Source of the DNA: FW021-bin31 sp964478125
GTDB lineage: Bacteria; Bacteroidota; Bacteroidia; Chitinophagales; Chitinophagaceae
Direction of reading: 5' to 3'
Assembly: GCA_964478125.1 (NCBI GenBank)
Contig: CAYZGR010000001.1
Location: forward strand, 118,055-182,054
Length of the DNA stretch: 64,000 nucleotides
The notes beneath the pieces are model-generated. The model saw only the letters and a list, made by a program, of their open reading frames with translations. It was not told the DNA's origin and made no database searches. The translations under genes were made by a program, and so were the position numbers. Below, in pieces: positions 25,407-35,300 of this stretch. Position 1 is the first letter of the stretch, and every line of letters begins with the position of its first letter.

Positions 25407-26387
25407 ATGCTTTGTATTTACCATGAATCTACGGACCCTTATTTCAATGTGGCTACCGATGAATATATTCTAAAACATATTGACGAGGATTGTTTTATGC
25501 TGTGGCGGAATGACAATGCCATTATCATTGGCAAATACCAAAATACCCTGTCTGAAATCAATTATGATTATGTGAAAGAACATCATATTGCCATTGTCCG
25601 GAGAATATCTGGAGGAGGGGCCGTATACCACGACCTCGGCAATCTCAATTTTTCATTTACCAAGACGGGCAAAAACACAAATCTTTCCAATTTTGAGGAA
25701 TTTACCCGGCCGATTGTGGAAGTGATACGGCAATTGGGCGCAGATGCCCGCTTTGAAGGAAAAAATGATCTGATGATTGACGGTATGAAAATAGCCGGAA
25801 ATGCGGCGCATATATACAAGAACAAAATCCTGCATCATGGTTGTCTGTTATATTCTTCCGAGATGCGAAATGTAAGCGAGGCATTAAAGATCAATCCGGT
25901 AAAATATATAGATAAAGCCGTTAAGTCGGTTCCGAAGCGCGTGACCAATATTTCGGAGCATTTAAAAGAGCCGTTGAGCATTGAGAAATTTACGGATAAG
26001 ATCATGGAGTATGTGCTGGCTACTTTTCCCGCTGCACGGCTCTACGAATTTACAGAAGAGGACAAAAAACAAATACAAAAGCTTCGGGATGAGAAATACG
26101 CGACCCGCAAATGGAACTACGGGAAATCGCCGGACTATAATTTTAAGAAAGCCATTCGAACAAAAGGCGGGTTGTTGGAAATGAATCTTGAAGTCAAAAA
26201 AGGAGTAATAGAGAAGACCAAAATTTTTGGAGATTTCTTTTCAGAAAAAGGGATTGCGGAAATTGAAAAGGCCCTGACCGATATAGCGCATGAAGAAGGT
26301 GCTATCCGGAAGGTTTTATCCGAATTCGATATAGACAAACATTTTAAGAATATAACCGCCGATAATATAGTTACTGCCATGTTTTAA
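25407..26387 (+). CDS. lplA: lipoate-protein ligase A
   Basis: A 326-residue enzyme that attaches lipoate to E2 and GcvH subunits using ATP. The lipoyl-AMP motif RRISGGGAVYHDLGNLNFSF is near residue 67. The catalytic Lys lies in KIAGNAAHIYKNKILHHGCLLY. The C-terminal accessory domain has KWNYGKSPDYNFKK and GGLLEMNLEVKKG. The frame runs from a TTG at 25398, but the ATG at 25407 gives the standard N-terminus MLCIYHESTDPYFNVATDE. Length and motif order are typical. It stands alone. Confidence 0.94.
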   Translation: MLCIYHESTDPYFNVATDEYILKHIDEDCFMLWRNDNAIIIGKYQNTLSEINYDYVKEHHIAIVRRISGGGAVYHDLGNLNFSFTKTGKNTNLSNFEEFTRPIVEVIRQLGADARFEGKNDLMIDGMKIAGNAAHIYKNKILHHGCLLYSSEMRNVSEALKINPVKYIDKAVKSVPKRVTNISEHLKEPLSIEKFTDKIMEYVLATFPAARLYEFTEEDKKQIQKLRDEKYATRKWNYGKSPDYNFKKAIRTKGGLLEMNLEVKKGVIEKTKIFGDFFSEKGIAEIEKALTDIAHEEGAIRKVLSEFDIDKHFKNITADNIVTAMF

Positions 26388-27301
26388 TGTAATAGCAAGG
26401 AAATCCCTTCTTTATAGGTATTACAATGAGCATTTACAATATGCCTTATCTCTTCTGAATATCCGCCTCCCATACTGACTTCAACGGGGAGGAGCCGCTT
26501 TTTACAAAATTCAAAGACCCGTTTATCCCTTTCCCGGCATGCTTGAATGCTGAGCTTCAGTTTGCCCATTTTATCGGTTTTTAGTACATCAACTCCGGAT
26601 TGAAAAAACACAAATTGGGGTTTTACCCGTGTAGAAAGCAGCTCCAGTTTCTCGGAAAGAATTTGCAGGTATTCTTCCCCATTCGTATCATCCGGAAGAC
26701 CAACATCCCAATCAGACGATTCTTTCTTAAAAGGAAAATTATTTTGACCGTGGATGGAAAAGGTAAATACCCTTGGCTCATTTTTGAAAATAGCTGCTGT
26801 ACCGTTTCCCTGATGTACATCCAGGTCAATAATAAGAATTTGTTTGAAGTTCATTTGGCGGATCAAAAATCCCGCGGCAATGGCTTGATCGTTCAGCATA
26901 CAGAAACCCTCTCCCCAATTGGTGCCTGCGTGATGGGTGCCTCCTGCGATATTAAAGCCTATCCCTCTTTCAAGAGCTGCTTTGGCGGCGTTTATGGTCC
27001 CTTCTGCGATCCGGAGCTCCCGCTCAATAAGCCTTTTACTCAGAGGAAACCCGATCCGCCGTATTTCTTTAGGGTTGAGAGACAGGGAAAGCAGTTTATC
27101 TACATATCCTTTGTCGTGGATCCCTTTCAGGTATTGTTCATCCAGAGGTTTTGGACTGAAGAAGTCCTCTCGTGTGACTACGCCTTCCCACAACAATTGT
27201 TTAGGTAACAGCTCGTATTTTATCATAGGGAACCGGTGTCCTTCGGGCAGGGGATGACTAAAAATGGGGTGCCAGGCAATATAAGGCGGTTTATGTCTCA
27301 T
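26384..27301 (-). CDS. histone deacetylase-like (arginase/deacetylase fold) protein
   Basis: A 305-residue member of the bacterial HDAC/AcuC superfamily. Catalytic features are GGTHHAGTNWGEGFCMLND (tandem His), IIDLDVHQGNGTAAIF (Asp and His metal ligands), FFQSGVDVLKTDKMGKLKLS (third metal Asp) and MGGGYS. The frame continues to 27643, but that extension overlaps hflX and its promoter. The ATG at 27299-27301 gives the family-like start MRHKPPYIAWHPIFSHPLP. The substrate could be an acetylated protein or small amine. It is transcribed divergently from hflX. Confidence 0.9.
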   Translation of the reverse strand: MRHKPPYIAWHPIFSHPLPEGHRFPMIKYELLPKQLLWEGVVTREDFFSPKPLDEQYLKGIHDKGYVDKLLSLSLNPKEIRRIGFPLSKRLIERELRIAEGTINAAKAALERGIGFNIAGGTHHAGTNWGEGFCMLNDQAIAAGFLIRQMNFKQILIIDLDVHQGNGTAAIFKNEPRVFTFSIHGQNNFPFKKESSDWDVGLPDDTNGEEYLQILSEKLELLSTRVKPQFVFFQSGVDVLKTDKMGKLKLSIQACRERDKRVFEFCKKRLLPVEVSMGGGYSEEIRHIVNAHCNTYKEGISLLLH

Positions 27302-27393
27302 TTCAGGATGCAAAAGTAGGGAAATAGGGCTGGAATGAAGGAGGCATAAAAAGATAAAAAATATCTGGATTACGCATGTTTTAACAGGCCAAT

Positions 27394-27426
27394 TTTGTTT
27401 TAAACCCGTATGAAGGCGTATCTTTG
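27394..27426 (+). promoter_or_regulatory. hflX promoter (-33 and -7 elements)
   Basis: TTTG (27394-27397), a 21-base spacer and TATCTTTG (27419-27426) match the Bacteroidota housekeeping promoter in both elements and spacing. Transcription would begin near 27433, 14 bases before the TTG start of hflX. Confidence 0.65.
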
Positions 27427-27446
27427 TTGGTATAAAAAACAATAGT

Positions 27447-28634
27447 TTGATAGAAAAGAAAAAGATTTCGGAAGAAAAAGAAACAGCCGTATTGGTAGGG
27501 CTGATGACCGGGACGCAGGCCGAAGAGCAAGTGAATGAATATCTTGATGAACTGGCTTTCCTTGCATTGACTGCGGGTGTAGTCACCAAAAAAAGATTTA
27601 TACAAAGACTGCCACATCCACACGTTCGCACTTTCGTGGGCAAAGGGAAGCTGGAAGAAATAAAAACCTATATTCAGGAACACCAGATTACGGTTGTTTT
27701 ATTTGATGATGAACTGACTGCTACGCAGATCTCGAATATTGAAAAGTATTTGAAGGTAAAGACCCTGGACAGGGCAGACCTGATATTGGATATTTTTGCT
27801 CGCCGGGCCAAGACTTCCCAAGCTAAAGCACAGGTGGAGCTGGCTCAATATCAACACCTGTTGCCGCGTCTAAAAGGAATGTGGACCCACCTGGAAAGAC
27901 AAAAAGGAGGGATCGGTCTTCGCGGTCCGGGGGAAACAGAAATAGAAACCGACCGCCGTATAGTTAATAAAAAGATATCTTTACTCCGCAAACGCTTATC
28001 TGAAATTGACAAGCAGGCCACTACCCGCAGGAAAAGCCGGGGAGAATATATTCGCGTGGCCTTGGTAGGTTACACCAATGTGGGTAAGTCCACGCTCATG
28101 CGTAAGTTGGGAAAAACAGATTCTTTTGCGGAAAACAAGTTGTTTGCCACGTTGGATACCACGACCAGAAAGGTCGTGTTGCAGGGTACTCCTTTCTTAT
28201 TAAGTGACACCGTGGGCTTTATCCGGAAATTGCCCCATCAGCTGGTGGAAAGTTTTAAATCCACACTCGACGAAGTGTTGGAAAGCGATATCCTCCTGCA
28301 TGTGGTAGATTTGTCTCATTCACAGCATGAGGAACAGATCGCGGTGGTCAACCAGACGTTACGGGAGTTGGGTGTAGAGGATAAGCCGGTGATCATGGTA
28401 TTCAATAAGCTGGATGCCTATGAGAAAAAAACATTTGATGATCTGTTGGAAGATTCCGTTAAACAGGATCTGCTGAACCAGCTTTTTTCTCAGTGGGAGG
28501 AAAAGACCAATGACAAGGCGGTATTTGTTTCTGCCGTGACCGGATATAACCTGAACCTCCTTCGTGAAACCCTCCTCAGGGAAGTAAGGAGAATCTACAA
28601 GATCAGATATCCATATAAGACCGTATATTATTGA
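27447..28634 (+). CDS. hflX: ribosome-associated GTPase HflX
   Basis: A 395-residue GTPase that binds the 50S subunit and splits stalled ribosomes. The N-terminal domain has HVRTFVGKGKLEEIK, and RGPGETEIETDRR is the family linker motif. G1 is GYTNVGKSTL, G3 is DTVGF and G4 is NKLD. The start is TTG at 27447; the only nearby upstream ATG (27410) is out of frame and lies upstream of the likely transcription start, so the TTG start is well supported. The length matches other Bacteroidota HflX proteins. Confidence 0.94.
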   Translation: MIEKKKISEEKETAVLVGLMTGTQAEEQVNEYLDELAFLALTAGVVTKKRFIQRLPHPHVRTFVGKGKLEEIKTYIQEHQITVVLFDDELTATQISNIEKYLKVKTLDRADLILDIFARRAKTSQAKAQVELAQYQHLLPRLKGMWTHLERQKGGIGLRGPGETEIETDRRIVNKKISLLRKRLSEIDKQATTRRKSRGEYIRVALVGYTNVGKSTLMRKLGKTDSFAENKLFATLDTTTRKVVLQGTPFLLSDTVGFIRKLPHQLVESFKSTLDEVLESDILLHVVDLSHSQHEEQIAVVNQTLRELGVEDKPVIMVFNKLDAYEKKTFDDLLEDSVKQDLLNQLFSQWEEKTNDKAVFVSAVTGYNLNLLRETLLREVRRIYKIRYPYKTVYY

Positions 28635-28668
28635 GGAAAAGCTTTCCAGTAGCAGGATAATTTAATAT

Positions 28669-29898
28669 TCAATCCTGACTTAGGATCCGGTCTCTGACCA
28701 GCAGGCAAGCGCCTATAACACCCGCCTTTTCCTTAAGGACAGACATCTCTAATTTGGTATCGTTGTTGACCATGCTTAAAGAAGATTTATGTATGGCGCT
28801 TTTTATGGGTAAGCGTATATAAGCTCCGGTTGCAGAGAGACTCCCTCCGAGAATAACCAGCTCGGGGTTGAATAAATTAATTAAAATGGCGATGCCCCGG
28901 CCCAGTTTTTCCCCTATTTGTCCTATAAGTTCAATGGATAAAACATCGTCATGAATTGCTGCACTGATGATGTCTTCCAGTAATATATCGTCCGGATTGG
29001 GTTTATTACGGGAAATGATGGTGGAGTTCCCTTCCTTTACCTTTTGTATGAAGGTGCGGGTAAGCGCATAGCCGGAGGCTTCGGTCTCTAAACATCCTTT
29101 TTTCCCACACTGGCAGATGATATCGTTATTAAATATCGGTATATGACCAAATTCACCCGCAAAGCCAGATTTGCCATAGTATAAATGCCCGTTTATCATG
29201 ATACCGGCTCCGATCCCGTAATCGATATTGATATAGATAACGTTTTTTTCATTTTTTACCAGACCGCTGGAAAACTCTCCGTAAGCCATGGCCCGGGAGT
29301 CATTTTCCAGAAAAACCGGGAACCCCAATTCTTTTTCTATGATTTTGCCTAAAGGTTCTTCGTTGAAATAAAAATAACTATAACTATAACTGGTCTTGTA
29401 ATTGATGCGTCCGCTCAGATTAATACCGACACCTGCAATCTTGTCTTTATGTTTTTGTTCTGAAATGAAGGCCTGAAGAAGCTCGCACAGTATATCAAGA
29501 GATTCCTGCGTATTATTCAGTTGAAAAGGTATTCTTTCCTTATAAGTGACAATTTGCTTATTAAAATTGAGCAGGCCTATATTGATATAATCACGCTTGA
29601 TATCTGCCCCGACAAAGAATAAGGAGTCGGGATTGAGACCATATAAAACGGGTTTTCTGCCTACTCCGGATTCTATTTTTCCATAATCTTTGACCAGATC
29701 CTCTTCAACCAAGCCGGTAACTATTTCGGAGATCTTCGGACTGCTGAAGTTGAGCACTTTGCTTAATTCTGCAATGGTGGCATGGCCTGTGTTGGCAAAA
29801 TGAGAAAGAATGGCCTTTTTTAAATGAAGATTTTTATAGGCTACCCCGTCAACTGAAGTATCCTGAAAATCAGGAATAAGCGTGGTAATTGGATGCAT
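28669..29898 (-). CDS. ROK family transcriptional repressor (NagC/XylR type)
   Basis: A 409-residue protein with an N-terminal winged helix at about residues 25-85 (ILSHFANTGHATIAELSKVLNFSSPKISEIVTGLVEEDLV) and a C-terminal ROK domain. The zinc motif is CQCGKKGCLE near residue 270. The sugar-binding block is FLENDSRAMAYGEF, and NIDYGIGAGIMINGHLYYG and VILGGSL are ROK signatures. Such proteins repress sugar genes until bound by an inducing sugar. It is divergent from the ECF sigma gene that heads the SusC/D loci, which makes it a candidate regulator of those loci or of the ROK kinase/sulfatase pair; neither is proven. Confidence 0.9.
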   Translation of the reverse strand: MHPITTLIPDFQDTSVDGVAYKNLHLKKAILSHFANTGHATIAELSKVLNFSSPKISEIVTGLVEEDLVKDYGKIESGVGRKPVLYGLNPDSLFFVGADIKRDYINIGLLNFNKQIVTYKERIPFQLNNTQESLDILCELLQAFISEQKHKDKIAGVGINLSGRINYKTSYSYSYFYFNEEPLGKIIEKELGFPVFLENDSRAMAYGEFSSGLVKNEKNVIYINIDYGIGAGIMINGHLYYGKSGFAGEFGHIPIFNNDIICQCGKKGCLETEASGYALTRTFIQKVKEGNSTIISRNKPNPDDILLEDIISAAIHDDVLSIELIGQIGEKLGRGIAILINLFNPELVILGGSLSATGAYIRLPIKSAIHKSSLSMVNNDTKLEMSVLKEKAGVIGACLLVRDRILSQD

Positions 29899-30004
29899 GG
29901 TTATAAAATGAGTCGGTGCAAAAATATAAAATTATAAAAATAAACAGGGGCGGATAAGATACGGATTTTTATAATGAACAATTAATTTAAATTTATTTTG
30001 TTTA

Positions 30005-30037
30005 TTTGGTATTTTATAAGAATATATTTTAAATTTG
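30005..30037 (+). promoter_or_regulatory. promoter of the ECF sigma gene
   Basis: TTTG (30005-30008), a 21-base spacer and TAAATTTG (30030-30037) match both Bacteroidota promoter elements. Transcription would begin near 30044, 25 bases before the ATG at 30069. Confidence 0.6.
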
Positions 30038-30068
30038 TTTTGGGATAATTAATCTTTATTATAATGCC

Positions 30069-30635
30069 ATGGTAGATTTATACAGTTCTTATCCTGATGA
30101 ACGCCTTTTTTCATTGTTGAAGAATGATGATGAAGGGGCGTTTACAGAATTGTATTACCGGTATGGGGAAAAACTTTTGGTACGAGCAAATCTACTGCTC
30201 CATTCGCAGGAAGATGCGGAGGAAGTAGTTCATGATGTGTTTGTGAATCTCTGGAAGAAGAGAGCTGACATTCATATCATACATGCTTTTCATACTTACA
30301 TTGCGGCCATGCTTCGGTATGGTTGTTTTAAGGTTTTGGCAAAAAGGAAGCAACTTCGCAAGAATATTTCAATTGAGGTGGATAGCCCTGTGGAAACTTC
30401 TGATTGTTCTACCCAGCAATGGTTAGCCTTTGAAAACTTGCGGCAGGAATTAGAAGCGGCCGTCAGTCGGTTACCGGAAAAGTGTCAACTTATTTTCAGG
30501 CTGAGCAGAGAGCAATATATGAGCGATAAGGAAATCGCACAGGAGCTGGACCTGTCGGTTCATACTGTTCGCACGCAAATGTACCGGGCGCTGCAAAAGC
30601 TGAAGACCTCATTAGGTTCCTTTTTCTGCCTGTAG
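30069..30635 (+). CDS. ECF-type RNA polymerase sigma factor (SusC/D-linked)
   Basis: A 188-residue sigma-70 family ECF factor. Region 2 spans about residues 20-90, with AFTELYYRYGEKLL and EDAEEVVHDVFVNLWKKR. Region 4 spans about residues 130-180, with LPEKCQLIFRLSREQYMSDKEIAQELDLSVHTVRTQMYRALQKLK. This is the type that pairs with a FecR anti-sigma protein and a SusC transporter carrying an STN signalling domain, as found directly downstream. It should direct transcription of locus 1, possibly also locus 2. The ATG at 30069 overlaps an out-of-frame ATG at 30064. Confidence 0.92.
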   Translation: MVDLYSSYPDERLFSLLKNDDEGAFTELYYRYGEKLLVRANLLLHSQEDAEEVVHDVFVNLWKKRADIHIIHAFHTYIAAMLRYGCFKVLAKRKQLRKNISIEVDSPVETSDCSTQQWLAFENLRQELEAAVSRLPEKCQLIFRLSREQYMSDKEIAQELDLSVHTVRTQMYRALQKLKTSLGSFFCL

Positions 30636-30861
30636 TTGAGAAAGGTATTGAGATGTTAATGGAGGCGGTCTAAAAATCAGGCCCTAAAGCGGTTTTTTAG
30701 TCAATAGGATTGTTTCGGGTCCGTTACCTGTTATTGTCTTTATTTGGAGCCAAAAAGCTGGTAAAAGTGACGACTAAGATCTCATTTTCCCAAAAGTTTC
30801 TGCTCTTTGTAATGCATACCCCGCATTTTACCCCTCTATGTTATAAAGCGCATACTGTTTT

Positions 30862-32094
30862 ATGCAGACACCATCGTCGGAGCTTATTGAATTATTAGCA
30901 GAGAAAAAGCTTAATGGTACCATTTCCGCTGAAGAAAATGTAATACTGGAGCGTTGGCTAAAGCAGAGAATAGAAGGAGAAGGGCCCTTAACCGAATTTG
31001 ATAATGACCCGCTGATCAGAAAAAGACTTTTGGATCGGATAAGGCAGGATGCCGGAATGTCTGACGCTTCCCTATTGAGAACCAAGAAAAGAGGGTGGCG
31101 CGGGTATCATTGGATAGCGGCCGCCTCCATCTTGTTTTTCATAATAAGCGGAATAAGCTATTTATTGTTTTGGAGTGGAAATCATCTTCCTGTTCTTTCA
31201 AAGAATGGTAACGTTGTTACCGGGGAACAAGATGTTGCCCCCGGACATAGTGGCGCGGTTCTTACATTGGCGAATGGCCAAAAAATAGTATTGGATAGTG
31301 CGGGTAACGGGGAGATCGCTGAACAGAAAGATCACAAGCTCATAAAAAGAAACGGACAGTTGGTTTATGAAAAAACGATAAGAGAGAAGCCTGAGAGAGA
31401 AGGAGCAGAAAAAACGATTTCTTATAATACGCTAGCGACCCCGCGAGGACGGGAATTCCGGATCATTCTTTCCGATGGTTCAAAGGTCTGGCTTAATGCC
31501 GCATCTTCTATCACTTATCCCACCGACTTTAAAGGCGAAGAAAGGAAGGTGACGATAACGGGAGAAGCTTATTTTGAGATAACGGAAGACAGCCGGCGCC
31601 CTTTTATCGTTTCAGTAGGTGATGCTGAAGTAAGAGTACTCGGGACGCATTTCGATATAATGGCCTATCCTGACGAGCATAAAATAAAGACCACGTTGTT
31701 GGAAGGTTCTGTGAGAATCGATCGCGGGGAATGGAAGGTGGTAATAAGGCCCGGACAACAAGCTCTGTTTTCTGCCAGTTCGGATCATATTAAGATAGAA
31801 AAAGTAAATGCGGATCAGGTAGTGGCCTGGACGGCAGGCAAGCTGTCATTGGATAATCTGGGGGTGAAAGCCATTATGCGAAAAATCTCCCGCTGGTATG
31901 ATATAGACGTTGAATTTGAGGGACCCGTTTCGCAGGACCGTTTTTGGGGTATCATTAACCGGCAGGTCAGTTTATTGGATATGCTTAAAGTAATGAGAAT
32001 AAATGGGATTAACGCAAAGTTGATAAATAATAAAATAGTGGTGCAGGATATGGCTCCGACAGGCTCGATCCCCCGGCAAGCTTCCGGTCATTGA
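30862..32094 (+). CDS. FecR family anti-sigma factor
   Basis: A 410-residue inner-membrane signal transducer. The cytoplasmic N-terminus (ELIELLAEKKLNGTISAEENVILERWL) should hold the ECF sigma factor. One membrane helix lies near residues 85-105 (IAAASILFFIISGISYLLFW). The periplasmic FecR domain follows (TPRGREFRIILSDGSKVWLNAASSI, then ITGEAYFEI). The C-terminal DUF4974 has AIMRKISRWYDIDVEFEG. It is the intact counterpart of the broken copy at 41303. The 226 bases between the sigma gene and this one hold a block (TTGTAATGCATA region near 30810) repeated in front of the broken copy. Confidence 0.93.
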   Translation: MQTPSSELIELLAEKKLNGTISAEENVILERWLKQRIEGEGPLTEFDNDPLIRKRLLDRIRQDAGMSDASLLRTKKRGWRGYHWIAAASILFFIISGISYLLFWSGNHLPVLSKNGNVVTGEQDVAPGHSGAVLTLANGQKIVLDSAGNGEIAEQKDHKLIKRNGQLVYEKTIREKPEREGAEKTISYNTLATPRGREFRIILSDGSKVWLNAASSITYPTDFKGEERKVTITGEAYFEITEDSRRPFIVSVGDAEVRVLGTHFDIMAYPDEHKIKTTLLEGSVRIDRGEWKVVIRPGQQALFSASSDHIKIEKVNADQVVAWTAGKLSLDNLGVKAIMRKISRWYDIDVEFEGPVSQDRFWGIINRQVSLLDMLKVMRINGINAKLINNKIVVQDMAPTGSIPRQASGH

Positions 32095-32200
32095 GCTTGT
32101 CGAAATGACCATATCATCAATGATCTTGTAAGCAAAAGATATTCAATTATTCATTTAGAAAGCAGGAATTATGAAAACATAAGATACAAGAAACCGGATA

Positions 32201-32283
32201 GACGGAATAAAAAGCCGCCAAGAGGCGATCAAGGCGGCCCTTTCAGATTTATCCATGAGAATCAAAATTCGGCTAAAAAAAGA
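32201..32283 (+). promoter_or_regulatory. leader hairpin in front of the first susC (copy A)
   Basis: GCCGCC (32214-32219) pairs with GGCGGC (32233-32238) across 13 bases. Flanking AAA and TTT can extend the stem over a 2-base bulge. The block from about 32141 is nearly identical to 41611-41752 in front of the second susC. No long U-run follows, so it is more likely an mRNA leader element or weak attenuator than a plain terminator. Confidence 0.55.
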
Positions 32284-32319
32284 TTGATTTCATTTTCTAA
32301 ACCCAAATATTACAAAAAT

Positions 32320-35300
32320 ATGGAAATATTTTATTCCTGGCAGAACCATGAAAAAAATAAGCTTTTATATACCAAAATATGGAGGATCATGAAGCTTTTT
32401 TCTTTTTTCTTTTTCGTTATCACACTGCAGATAAGCGCCAAAAGTTATTCTCAGAGTGTCAATCTTACGGCTTCCAATATCACTTTGAAAAAAGCTTTTC
32501 GGGAGGTGGGGGAACAAACGGGTTATTCCTTTTTTATCAATCATAAGCTATTGAAGGGAGCAGCTCCTGTTAGCCTTTCTCTCAAAGATGCAACGATCAA
32601 TGAAGCATTACGGGCGATTCTTAAGGATCGGCCGCTCACCTATTCCATTGTTGATAGAACGGTTGTTCTGAAGGCAAAAGCAATACCAGAAAAGGCCCGA
32701 TCGGTGCGAGCATTTCCAGATCATCGGATAACAGGGGTAGTAACCGATTCCGCTACGGGACAACCGCTGGCAGGTGTAACGGTGAAAGTGAAAGGAGGTA
32801 ATACGGGAACCGTAACGGACATCCAGGGAAAGTTTGAGTTGAGCGTAGCGGAGGATGCAGTGTTGGAGGTAAGCTATTTAGGGTATAGATCTAAGGCTGT
32901 TCCGGTAGATGGAAAAACTTCTTTTGAGATTACAATGGCTGTTACTGCAACAGGACTCAATCAGTTGGTAGTAGTGGGATATGGTACACAGAAGAAAAAA
33001 GATTTAACCGGATCAATTAGTACCATTAGTGGCAATGATATTGAAAATTTGCCCGTGAGAAGCGCCCAGGAAGCAATGCAAGGTAAAATTCCAGGTGTCT
33101 TGATTACTCAAAGTAGCGGTAGCCCAGGCTCCTTAGGAGTTGTGCATATCAGGGGAATTGGTTCCATCAATGGTTCAAATAGTCCTTTGTACATAGTGGA
33201 TGGATTGCCTCAAAATAGTGTAGGTTGGTTAAATCCCAATGATATTGCATCAATCAGTGTCTTAAAGGATGCTTCTTCTGCTGCAATTTATGGTGCCAGG
33301 GCTTCAAATGGCGTGGTGATTATTACTACAAAAAAAGGGAAAAAGGATCAACCTATAAGCGTATCCTTTGATGCATATTATGGTATTCAATCTCCGTGGA
33401 AACGGCCTCATATGTTAAACGCGAGAGCGTTTATTGAGTATAAAATGCGTGCGGATGAAGCTGCAGGAGCTCCTATACCGCAGGAATTTTCCACTTCTGA
33501 GAATATTGATAAAGTAATGAATTTTGTGAAAGAAAATACGGGCAGTATTAATGGTACAGATTGGTGGAAAGAAGTAACTCATTACAATGCCCCCTCTCAA
33601 AGCTATAATATTGGAGTAACTGCCGGCAGTGAAAAGTTATCTCTCGGTTCTTCTCTTGGATATATGAAGCAAGCGGGTATCATTAAGGGAACTGATTATA
33701 GCAGAATATCCTGGCATAATAATATTGGAATAGATATTAGCCCCAAGATTCAGTTTAATACAAACTTTTCTCTAGTCTATGAGAAACGACAGACTACCGG
33801 AGAGCAAAATCCGTGGACAGGTACCGTGTTTTTGGCAATGGCAGTAGATCCAATTACCCCGGTATTTCGGAATAATCTCAAAGATGTTCCTTCTTTTTAT
33901 GATAAAATAATGGATGGATATGAGGCTAATAATCCTTTTTCTCAGTATGCGGGTGTATTATATACCAATAAATATAATCCGGTGGCTCAAATAGCCCGCT
34001 TTAAACAAAATAGTTGGGAAGGACTTGGTGCGAAAGGAGGGGCCTCTCTTGATATAAAGATAATTGATCCACTAACTTTCAAAAGTAATTTTTCTTTGGA
34101 TCTGGAAAGAAGTATTTCCAGAGGATTCACCCCATCTTATTATTTAAACCCTAATGATTTTGCAAATTTAAATACCTTAAGTGACAACTCAACCTGGTCC
34201 AATTATTTTGTATGGGATAATACACTTACTTATGATGAGACATGGGGCAGTAGCCATCTTACTATAATGGGAGGTACTTCTACTGAACTTACTAAGGGTC
34301 TCACCTATGCTGCTTCTATCCAAAATCTTGTGAGCAATGAAAAGGATATGCGAATTCTTAATAGTGGGACGCAAAACCCCGGTGCATCGGGTTATAGATA
34401 TTCCAACTCCTTATTGTCCTTTTTTGGAAGGATAAATTATTCTTATAAAGATAAATATATATTTACGGGAAATGTTCGAAGAGATGGAAGTTCTAATTTT
34501 GGAAAAGGGCATGAATGGGGAACCTTTCCTTCCTTGGCGGCTGCCTGGCGCTTCACAAATGAACCATTTATTCAGAATGCCGGTTTACCATGGCTCGAAG
34601 ATGCTAAGCTCAGGATCAGTTATGGTGAGATTGGGAATCAAAACGTGGGGAGCGGAGCTTATTTGTCCACTTATGGAAATACCTCAAGGTATTTATTTGG
34701 AAATATAAACTCTGCCTATTTAGGCGGAGGGCGGACTTCTGTTGGGAATGCTCTTTTGCAATGGGAAACCTCTAAGCAATTGGATATAGGATTAAATGCC
34801 ACAATGTTTAATGGGAAGATGAGTTTTGTCATCGATTATTTTAATAAGAAAGATGGGAATATGCTTCTACAGATTCCTCTGCCCACTACTTTAGGTTACC
34901 CAAACTTTCCTTGGGTAAATGCCGGATCTATGGTCAATAAAGGATGGGAGTTTTCTGTTACCCATCAAAACCAAATAGGCTCGTTTAAATATTACGTGAC
35001 CGGTAATATATCTACCTCTCAGAATAAAGTAACTTCTTTAGGTGGAGGGGGCGCTATATATACTACAGCACATTTGGGAGAAGTTCTTACTTCAACAGAA
35101 GTGGGAAAGCCAGTTGGTTATTACTATGGATGGATTGCAGATGGTATCTTTCAGTCCCAGGAAGAGGTAGATAAAAGTCCTCAAAAAGGGCTATCCTCTC
35201 CTGGAGACATACGGTTTAAAGACTTTAATGGCGACGGTGTATTAAATTCTGAAGATCGTACGATGATTGGTAATCCATGGCCGGATTTCATTTATGGACT

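Noticed and set aside
26600..27208. 202-codon open frame antisense to the HDAC-like gene
   Set aside because: The deacetylase catalytic motifs on the minus strand are intact, so this is a shadow.
27302..27643. N-terminal extension of the HDAC-like reading frame (114 extra residues)
   Set aside because: It overlaps the start and promoter of hflX on the other strand and has no deacetylase homology; the ATG at 27299-27301 gives the family N-terminus.
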